From the NCBI GenBank assembly GCA_902465265.1, contig CABQMF010000068.1:1-7103 (forward strand): a stretch of DNA of 7,103 bases, in the 5' to 3' direction. The DNA comes from an uncultured Collinsella sp. GTDB taxonomy: Bacteria > Actinomycetota > Coriobacteriia > Coriobacteriales > Coriobacteriaceae. Positions 1 through 6,038 of this stretch are shown piece after piece (positions within the stretch are counted from its first letter, which is position 1; each line of letters starts with the position of its first letter). Both the position numbers and the translations under genes were made by a program. The notes under the pieces were generated by a model. It had not been told where the DNA came from, made no database searches, and saw only the letters and a list, made by a program, of their open reading frames with translations.

Positions 1-2386
1 CCAGAATGACCACATGCGTGGCAAAGCCGTAGCAGATGTGGCTCTTGGGGTTGGGAACGTCGGCGCCCAGCTTGTCGGTCGGCTCCAGGTACACGTACCC
101 AAACTCGCAGCCCTCGAGCGCCTTGATGGCGGCAGCGGGATCTTGAGGATGCATACCCTGGCCGGCGACGAGTTCCTGTGTGTGCAGCTGATAGGCGCGA
201 CCGTCGTCGTACTCGATCTTGACGCCATCACCATGGGCGCTCACAGGAGCCTCGGGTGCGGACTTGCCGGCCTCGATGTCAAGCATGGCATCGCGCAGCA
301 GGAAGGCGGCACCGCGCACGGCCTCGCCGGTCACGACCGTCTGACGCGAGCCAGACGTGGTGCCGGAGTCGGGAGCGTTCTCGGTGGAGCACTCGCCGTT
401 AGCAATGCAGCTCAGCGGCAGACCGCATGCCTCGGCAACGTCCTGCAAAAAGACGGTGTTGCAGCCCTGGCCGATGTCGGACGTGGCGGCGTAGACCACG
501 GCGCGGCCATCCTCGACGCGAATCTTGCAGCGGCCGGCATCGGGCAGGCCCACGCCCACGCCGGCATTCTTCATGGCGCAGGCAATGCCGGCGTGGCCGG
601 GATGCGCGTAGTAGGCGTCCTTGACCTCGAGTAGCGTCTCCTTAAGCGCCGTGGAGCAATCGGCAATCTGGCCGTTGGGCAGAACCTCGCCCGGCTCGAT
701 AGCGTTACGGTAGCGGATCTCCCACGGATCCAGGCCGACTTTCTCGGCCAGCAGGTCGATCAGGCTCTCGAGCGCAAACTCGGACTGGCAAACGCCAAAT
801 CCTCGGTACGCACCGGCGGGCGGGTTGTTGGTGTAGTAGCCAAAGCCGCGGATGTCGGTGTTCTGGTACTTGTAGGGGCCAACGGCATGCGTGCAGGCGC
901 GCTCGAGCACCGGACCGCACAGCGACGCGTAGGCGCCGGTGTCAAAGTTGATCTCGCAGTCCAGACCGGTAAAGTTGCCCTCGGCGTCGCAACCCAGCGT
1001 AAAGGTGCCGTCCATGGCATGACGCTTGGGATGGAAGGCAAGCGACTCGGCACGCGTGAGCTTGCACTTCACGGGACGCTGGAACTTATATGCGGCGAGC
1101 GCAGCCAGGTGCTGGATGGACACGTCCTCCTTGCCGCCAAAGCCGCCGCCCACGAGCATGGTCTCGACGACCACGCGCTCGGGTTCGTTATCCCAGCCAA
1201 ACATGTGGGCACACTCTTTGCGCGTATCGTAGGCACCTTGATCGGTCGACTGCACCTTGACGCCGTTCTTGTACGGGAAGGCGACGGCGCACTCGGGCTC
1301 CAAGAAGGCATGCTCGGTAAAGGGCGTGGTAAAGCGCTGCGTCACGGTGAACGCGCTCTCCGCCAGTGCCTTGGCGGCGTCGCCACGCGTCACGTGACGG
1401 CTCTGGCATACATTGTCCTTGAGCTCCACCGTGTTGCCAAAGGCAAAGAAGCTGTCGTGCAGGCGTGGGGCGTCGGTGGCCTTGGCCTCGGCGATGTTGC
1501 GCACGGGCTCCAGCGGCTCGTAATCGATCTTTACGAGCTTCTTGGCCTTCTCGAGCGTCGCCTCGTCCTCGGCAACCACCAGCACGATGGCGTCACCCAC
1601 GCAGCGGGTGATATCGCCCGCCGCGATCATGACGTCCCAGTCCTGGATAAGGTGGCCGACCTGGTTGACTGGCACGTCCTCGGCGCGCAGAATGCCCACC
1701 ACGCCGGGCAGGGCCTCGGCCTTGGAGGTATCGATGGAGAGCACGCGGGCGCGCGGGTACTTGGAACGCACGGCGCTGGCATAGGTCAGGCCCGGCTGAT
1801 CGAGTTCGTCGATGTCGTCGGGGTATTTGCCCTCGCCGAGTACCTTCTTGCGCACGTCGATGCGGAAGGCGCGCTTGCCCACGCCGTAGTCGTCGCCGCG
1901 CTCCAGGTCCTCGTCGATCTGCTTTTCGCCACGGAGCACCGCAGCGGCCAGCGAGATGCCCTCGATAATCTTTTTGTAGCCGGTGCAGCGGCAGACGTTG
2001 CCGCGGATGGCGTACTTGATCTGCTCTTCGCTGGGCTCGGGGTCCTCGGCGATGAGCGCTGCACCCGCCATGACCATGCCGGGGATGCAAAAGCCGCACT
2101 GCACGGCGCCCACGGCGCCAAAGGCGTACACAAAGGCCTCGCGCACGTCCTCGGGCAGGCCCTCGACAGTCACGATGTTGCGGCCGGCGGCAAGGGCGGT
2201 GGTCAGCACGCAAGCCTTGACGGCCGCACCGTCCACGTGGATGGTGCAGGTACCGCACGCGCCCTCGGAGCAGCCGTCCTTGGCGGAGTGAATGTGCAGG
2301 TCGTCGCGCAGATAGCGCAGCAGCGGTTTATTTTGGGTCGTCGTGCGCTCGACGCCGTTAACGGTAAAAGTGAATTCCTGTGCCAT
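1..2386 (-). CDS. xdh: Xanthine dehydrogenase-type molybdenum hydroxylase with fused [2Fe-2S] domain (3' end outside the window)
   Basis: The frame runs open from the ATG at 2386 to the window edge, giving 795 complete codons. It belongs to the xanthine oxidase family, close to the XdhD / selenium-dependent xanthine dehydrogenase group that accompanies ygfK and ssnA. Residues 1 to about 75 are a plant-type ferredoxin domain with cluster ligands C39, C44, C47 and C59 (DGCSEGACGTC, 37-47). Residues about 76-155 are the helical second [2Fe-2S] domain with C97, C100, C132 and C134 (QCGFCIPGM, 96-104; CRCTGYKK, 132-139). The molybdopterin part begins near 170 and shows VGGGFGGKED (412-421), AYRGFGVCQSEFALE (526-540, R528 being the conserved arginine), DIGQGCNTVF (637-646) and SGTTSGSRQT (674-683). 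By family comparison the missing 100-150 residues should include the GxGE active-site glutamate. There is no FAD domain and no FAD-subunit gene in the window. It probably hydroxylates a purine such as hypoxanthine or xanthine; selenium dependence is a family label and not visible here. Confidence 0.93.
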   Translation of the reverse strand, partial: MAQEFTFTVNGVERTTTQNKPLLRYLRDDLHIHSAKDGCSEGACGTCTIHVDGAAVKACVLTTALAAGRNIVTVEGLPEDVREAFVYAFGAVGAVQCGFCIPGMVMAGAALIAEDPEPSEEQIKYAIRGNVCRCTGYKKIIEGISLAAAVLRGEKQIDEDLERGDDYGVGKRAFRIDVRKKVLGEGKYPDDIDELDQPGLTYASAVRSKYPRARVLSIDTSKAEALPGVVGILRAEDVPVNQVGHLIQDWDVMIAAGDITRCVGDAIVLVVAEDEATLEKAKKLVKIDYEPLEPVRNIAEAKATDAPRLHDSFFAFGNTVELKDNVCQSRHVTRGDAAKALAESAFTVTQRFTTPFTEHAFLEPECAVAFPYKNGVKVQSTDQGAYDTRKECAHMFGWDNEPERVVVETMLVGGGFGGKEDVSIQHLAALAAYKFQRPVKCKLTRAESLAFHPKRHAMDGTFTLGCDAEGNFTGLDCEINFDTGAYASLCGPVLERACTHAVGPYKYQNTDIRGFGYYTNNPPAGAYRGFGVCQSEFALESLIDLLAEKVGLDPWEIRYRNAIEPGEVLPNGQIADCSTALKETLLEVKDAYYAHPGHAGIACAMKNAGVGVGLPDAGRCKIRVEDGRAVVYAATSDIGQGCNTVFLQDVAEACGLPLSCIANGECSTENAPDSGTTSGSRQTVVTGEAVRGAAFLLRDAMLDIEAGKSAPEAPVSAHGDGVKIEYDDGRAYQLHTQELVAGQGMHPQDPAAAIKALEGCEFGYVYLEPTDKLGADVPNPKSHICYGFATHVVIL

Positions 2387-2393
2387 GGCGATT

Positions 2394-2400
2394 CCCCTCT
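2394..2400 (-). promoter_or_regulatory. Ribosome binding site of the molybdenum hydroxylase gene, overlapping the upstream stop
   Basis: On the minus strand AGAGGGG overlaps the TAG stop of the Fe-S protein gene (2399-2401) and lies seven bases before the ATG at 2386. This supports the chosen start and close translational linkage of the two genes. Confidence 0.75.
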
Positions 2401-2878
2401 ACACGCCGGCGGCGATGCCGGTGCGGTCGTGGATGGCGCCATGCGGGCACACGACGGCGCACATACCACACGACAGGCAGTCCACGCCGTCGATATGGGC
2501 GCAGTTGTCCTCGATGCGGATAGCGCCGGCGGGGCACTTTTTGGCGCACATGCCGCAACCGATGCAGCTGGTGTCGCAGATCTTGCGGGCGATGGCGCCC
2601 TTATCGGTGTTGTTGCAGCGCACCAGGATGTTCTGGTAGCCGGGAACGAAGGCAATCACGCGCTGAGGGCACGCCATGCCGCACAGGCCACAGCCCGTGC
2701 ACTTGGAGCGATCCACGCGGGCGATGCCATCGACCAGCGCAATGGCGCCGTGGGGGCAGGCCGTGACGCAGGCGCCACAGCCAATGCAGCCTTCGTTGCA
2801 GCGGGCGTCGCCGCCTGCGGAGGCACAACCGCTTCCGCAGGCAACGTAGGCCACGTTATGTTGAATGGATTTGGCCAT
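2399..2878 (-). CDS. RnfB-like polyferredoxin with four [4Fe-4S] motifs
   Basis: This 159-residue protein consists almost wholly of iron-sulfur binding repeats and has no membrane segment or signal peptide, so it is predicted to be a soluble electron carrier. Four complete CxxCxxCxxxCP motifs are visible: C31/34/37/41, C60/63/66/70, C105/108/111/115 and C134/137/140/144. Extra cysteines lie at 14, 18, 27, 88, 101 and 126. The stretch around VACGSGC (12-18) and the linker RCNNTDKGAIARKICDTSC (87-105) recall the ferredoxin portion of RnfB, the electron-input subunit of the Rnf ion pump, but the N-terminal membrane anchor of RnfB is missing. The gene sits 11 bases after ygfK and 12 before the molybdenum hydroxylase, which suggests it passes electrons between these two enzymes or links them to a ferredoxin pool. 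No other Rnf subunit genes are present here. The cofactor assignment is firm; the partners are inferred. Confidence 0.94.
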   Translation of the reverse strand: MAKSIQHNVAYVACGSGCASAGGDARCNEGCIGCGACVTACPHGAIALVDGIARVDRSKCTGCGLCGMACPQRVIAFVPGYQNILVRCNNTDKGAIARKICDTSCIGCGMCAKKCPAGAIRIEDNCAHIDGVDCLSCGMCAVVCPHGAIHDRTGIAAGV

Positions 2879-2884
2879 AAGAGA

Positions 2885-2891
2885 CTCGCCT
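2885..2891 (-). promoter_or_regulatory. Ribosome binding site of the Fe-S protein gene, overlapping the ygfK stop
   Basis: On the minus strand AGGCGAG begins inside the TAG stop of ygfK and ends six bases before the ATG at 2878. It is an imperfect Shine-Dalgarno match, and the overlap suggests that translation of the two genes is coupled. Confidence 0.6.
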
Positions 2892-5889
2892 ATTTCTTAA
2901 GAAGGTACGGATAGTTGTCGCGCACGGCCTTGATGGTCAGGCGGACGGCCTCGGGAAGGCCGGTGTTGACGGCATCGACCGAGACGGTGCGGACCGTGCC
3001 AGCGACGCGGACCTTAAAGTGATCCTCGTCCACGGCCAGGAAGCCCTCGTTCTCGGAGTTCTCCATGTCCTGCTCGCTCCAGAACAGGGTGAGCTTGTCC
3101 TTGTAGGGACGACCCTCCTGGTAGGGGCAGAACACGGCGCAGTTGCCGCACTCGTTGCACATGCCGTCGACATGGACGACCTGATGCTTGGCCAGGCCCG
3201 GCACCTTGATGGCAACGTTGGCGCGGTTGGGGCACACGTCGCAGCAGACCTCGCACACCGAGCCGCAGCCCAGGCAGCGGGTCTTGGTGCAGTTGCGCTT
3301 GTCACGGCACAGCGACCCCTTGCGCTCGTAGCAGGCGTCCTCGCGACCGGCCTGAGCATTCTGGTCGGCGTACTTGTTAAAGTCCACGCCGGCGATGGCA
3401 CGAGCGACCTCGGCGGCGTCGGCGATAGCCTCGACCACGGTGGCCGGACCGCGGCGGCAGTCGCCCGCAGCCCAGACGCCCTCGACGCCGGTGGAGGTGG
3501 CGGCAAGGCGACCGCGACGGTCGTGCTCGACGCCCGCGGCATCGTACAGGCTGGCATCGATGCCCTCGCCCACGGCGCAGATCACCGTGGTGGCGGGCAG
3601 CTCGACGGTCTCGCCTGTGGCGACGGGACTGCGACGGCCGCTTGCATCCGGCTCGCCAAGCTCCATAACGTCGCAGGTCAGCACGGCGCCGTTGAGCGCC
3701 TTGGGCGCCAGCAGCTCGCAGAACTCAACGCCGTCGGCAAGAGCAAGATCGAGCTCTTCCTCGTCGGCGGGCATCTGCTTCTTGGTGCGGCGATACACCA
3801 GGCGCACGTTCTTCACACCAGCCAGGCGCTTGGCCACGCGGGCAGCATCCATGGCGGTGTTGCCGGCGCCGATGACCACGACGTCCTCGCCCAGCTCGAG
3901 CTTCTCGCCCTTCTTGGCTGCCTCGAGGAACTCCAGCACGTCGAGCTCGGCACCCTCGCCCAAGCCTGCAGAGCCGGGCATCCAGGCGCCGGTGGCCACG
4001 ACCACGTCGGTAAAGCCCTGGGCCTTGAGCTCGTCGATGGACTCCACGCGGGCGTTGAGCTGAACCTTGGCGCCAAAGGCCAGGCAGAGCTCGGCATCGT
4101 GCGAGATATCGTCGCTGGCGATACGGAACTCGGGGATCACGTGACGGACCACGCCGCCGAGCGAATCGCGGGCCTCAAAGATGGTAACGGGCACGCCGGC
4201 GCGCGTCAGGAAGAACGCCGTCGCCAGACCGGCAGGGCCGCCGCCGATAACGGCAACGTTGCGCTCGCCGTCGTTGGCGATGGCCTGGGCGCGCAGCTTG
4301 GGCAGCACGGCGGTCATGGCCTCGCGGGCGGCCTTGAGCTTGCTGGCGCGGATCTGGGCGCCCTCGGGCTCGTAGAACGCGCGCTCGCAGGCACGGCCGC
4401 AGGGATGCGGGCAGATGGTGCCGGTAATGAACGGCAGGGCGTTGCGCTCGATGATGATGTTGAGTGCGTCCTCGAAGCGGCCCTCGTCAACGGCCGCCAG
4501 GTAGGCGGGAATATCCTGCTGGATGGGGCAGCTCGTGCGGCACGGCGTGGTAAAGCAGTCGGAAAGCGGGCTCTTGCCGGCGACCTTGCGATCGGGCAGC
4601 GGGCGCAGCGGCTTCTTGTAGAGCGGGTTGGTGAGCGAGTCGGTCTGGATCGCGGTCACGGCGTCGAGAGAGACACCCGCGAACGGCTTGCCGTCCAGGT
4701 CGGTAAACTCGCCGGCCATCTGGCTAAAGCGCTCGTAGCCACCGGGCTTGAGCACGTCGGTCGCCAGGGTGACGGGCCAAATGCCGGCGTCATACAGGGC
4801 GCGGATGTTGTAGACCGTGGCGCCACCGGAGTAGCTGATGCGCAGTTTGCCATCGAACTGCTCGGTAATGCGGCGGGCAGCCTCAATGGTCAGTGAGAAC
4901 AGCGAACGGCCGGACATGTACATCTCGGTGGAGGGCAGCTCGTTCCTCGTCACGTCGACGGGGAAGGTGTTGGTGAGCTTGACGCCAAACTCCAGGCCGC
5001 GCTCGGCGCACAGGGCGATGAGGCGCTCGAACATAGGCACGGCGTCGACCCACTGCAGGTCCTCGCGGAAGTGCGTGTCATCGAAGACGATGTAGTCGAA
5101 GCCCAGCTCGTTGAGGCGCTGGCGGGCAAACTCATAGCCCAGCAGCGTGGGGTTGCACTTGATGTAGGTGTTGAGGCCCTTCTCGGTGATGAGGTAGGTC
5201 GCGATGCGCTCGATCTCGGCGGGCGGGCAGCCATGCAGCGTGGACTCGGTGATGGAGTTGGAGACGCGCGCCGGGATGGACTCGACAAACGCGGCGTCGA
5301 CATGCTCAAACTTGTCCAAGTTGGCGAGCGCCCACGTGCGGCACTCGTTCCAGACGTCGGAGCCGCTGGCGTCCTTCATGCCCTCGATATAGGCGTCGAC
5401 CTTGGGGCTCTTGATGCCCTCTAGGTCATAGCCCACGGACATGTTGAAGACAAAGCCGTCCGGGCTGCCCAGGCCGTACTCGCGAGCGATCAGGTGGCAG
5501 GCAAACCATGCCTTCACGTACTCGGCAAAAGCCTGCGGAACCTCGAGCTCGGTCGACCACTCGCAGTTGTAGCACTCGTCCTGTGCCACAATGCAGGGCT
5601 TGTTCACACACTTGGAGAGTTCCTCGCCGTCCATAACCTGAACGGTCTTGAGCTCAAAGAAGCGGGAACCGGCAACGTAGGATGCCACGATGTTCTGGGC
5701 AAGCTGCGTATTGGGGCCGGCGGCCGGGCCAAACGGAGTCTCGATGCGCTCGTCAAAAATGGGAAGCGCACCCTCCTGGTTGGTCGTGACCATCTTGCGC
5801 ACGCCAAAGACGGCGCCCTGGGTCTTGTGCTCCTCGATGATCCAGTTCATCAGTTGCGAAAACGGGATCGGCCTCATGATGTCGCTCAT
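2890..5889 (-). CDS. ygfK: YgfK, large iron-sulfur flavoprotein oxidoreductase (putative selenate reductase subunit / purine-linked reductase)
   Basis: The protein has 999 residues, close to E. coli YgfK (about 1030). The start MSDIMRPIPFSQL matches the family N-terminus and has a strong Shine-Dalgarno site. Residues 1 to about 420 form a dihydroorotate/dihydropyrimidine-dehydrogenase-like barrel: TPFGPAAGPNTQLAQN (51-66), FNMSVGYDLEGIKSP (148-162), STLHGCPPAEIE (216-227), KCNPTLLGYE (244-253) and SYSGGA (352-357). Residues from about 440 to 840 resemble the glutamate synthase small subunit: cysteines 445, 450, 454, 493, 497 and 501 for Fe-S clusters, an FAD dinucleotide fold VAVIGGGPAGLA (545-556), an NAD(P)H fold VVVIGAGNTAMDAAR (670-684), and GVWAAGDCRRGPA (804-816). 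The C-terminal part has ferredoxin-type cysteines at 872, 875, 879, 882, 883, 886, 911, 914, 917 and 921. It is predicted to be soluble. The database name refers to selenate reduction; the locus context instead favours flavin-linked reduction of a purine such as urate (known from family context, not shown here). A TAG stop precedes the Fe-S gene by 11 bases. Confidence 0.96.
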   Translation of the reverse strand: MSDIMRPIPFSQLMNWIIEEHKTQGAVFGVRKMVTTNQEGALPIFDERIETPFGPAAGPNTQLAQNIVASYVAGSRFFELKTVQVMDGEELSKCVNKPCIVAQDECYNCEWSTELEVPQAFAEYVKAWFACHLIAREYGLGSPDGFVFNMSVGYDLEGIKSPKVDAYIEGMKDASGSDVWNECRTWALANLDKFEHVDAAFVESIPARVSNSITESTLHGCPPAEIERIATYLITEKGLNTYIKCNPTLLGYEFARQRLNELGFDYIVFDDTHFREDLQWVDAVPMFERLIALCAERGLEFGVKLTNTFPVDVTRNELPSTEMYMSGRSLFSLTIEAARRITEQFDGKLRISYSGGATVYNIRALYDAGIWPVTLATDVLKPGGYERFSQMAGEFTDLDGKPFAGVSLDAVTAIQTDSLTNPLYKKPLRPLPDRKVAGKSPLSDCFTTPCRTSCPIQQDIPAYLAAVDEGRFEDALNIIIERNALPFITGTICPHPCGRACERAFYEPEGAQIRASKLKAAREAMTAVLPKLRAQAIANDGERNVAVIGGGPAGLATAFFLTRAGVPVTIFEARDSLGGVVRHVIPEFRIASDDISHDAELCLAFGAKVQLNARVESIDELKAQGFTDVVVATGAWMPGSAGLGEGAELDVLEFLEAAKKGEKLELGEDVVVIGAGNTAMDAARVAKRLAGVKNVRLVYRRTKKQMPADEEELDLALADGVEFCELLAPKALNGAVLTCDVMELGEPDASGRRSPVATGETVELPATTVICAVGEGIDASLYDAAGVEHDRRGRLAATSTGVEGVWAAGDCRRGPATVVEAIADAAEVARAIAGVDFNKYADQNAQAGREDACYERKGSLCRDKRNCTKTRCLGCGSVCEVCCDVCPNRANVAIKVPGLAKHQVVHVDGMCNECGNCAVFCPYQEGRPYKDKLTLFWSEQDMENSENEGFLAVDEDHFKVRVAGTVRTVSVDAVNTGLPEAVRLTIKAVRDNYPYLLKK

Positions 5890-6038
5890 AATGAGCTCCT
5901 CTCTGTAACGCCCGGCGAGACCGCGCGGCGGGCGCAAATACGGTGTAGCGCTAGCACAGCGCCGGCGACCCCGCGGAGGCCGCCTATACGCGCGTCAGAT
6001 GCGGCGAAACATCCGGCGCGCGTGAATCTACTTGTGAA
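5890..6038 (-). other. ssnA-ygfK intergenic region, no clear terminator or promoter
   Basis: This 149-base gap is the only sizeable spacer in the window. It is very GC-rich and holds two possible hairpins: a 6-bp stem at 5909-5914 pairing with 5929-5934, and a 5-bp stem at 5948-5952 pairing with 5958-5962. Neither is followed by a T-run on the minus strand, so neither is a standard intrinsic terminator. A TATA-like hexamer (GTATAG on the minus strand, near 5990) exists, but no convincing -35 box sits at the right distance. The short direct repeat ATTCAC occurs twice just after the ssnA stop. The gap may carry a weak internal promoter or an RNA-processing structure, but nothing can be called firmly. 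Confidence 0.4.
5896..5904 (-). promoter_or_regulatory. Ribosome binding site of ygfK
   Basis: On the minus strand AGAGAGGAG lies six bases before the ATG at 5889. This strong Shine-Dalgarno match decides the start: the in-frame Met at 5937 would put the site inside the coding region and add 16 residues unlike the family. Confidence 0.85.

Noticed and set aside
14..634. Plus-strand open frame of 206 codons opposite the hydroxylase
   Set aside because: It lies opposite the molybdopterin-binding part of the hydroxylase and has no supporting motif or ribosome binding site.
2399..2878. Complete RnfB subunit
   Set aside because: There is no N-terminal membrane helix and no other rnf gene in the window; only the ferredoxin-like portion is similar.
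887..2914. Long plus-strand open frame (675 codons) opposite the hydroxylase and Fe-S genes
   Set aside because: It is the mirror of GC-rich coding on the minus strand. Its translation is rich in Gly, Ala, His and Val without any domain motif, whereas the opposite strand encodes clear conserved families.
3019..4896. Long plus-strand open frame (625 codons) opposite ygfK
   Set aside because: Same shadow effect: low-complexity Ala/Gly/Leu/His translation with no recognisable motif, lying wholly inside the well-supported ygfK.
2890..5889. Selenocysteine or programmed frameshift in ygfK because of the selenium label
   Set aside because: The frame is continuous with no in-frame TGA, and the length and motifs match the family throughout.
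5909..5934. Hairpin as an intrinsic terminator after ssnA
   Set aside because: The stem is only 6 bp with a 14-base loop, and no T-run follows on the minus strand.
5890..5937. Upstream Met at 5937 as the ygfK start
   Set aside because: The extra 16 residues do not resemble the family, and the strong AGAGAGGAG site sits just before the ATG at 5889.
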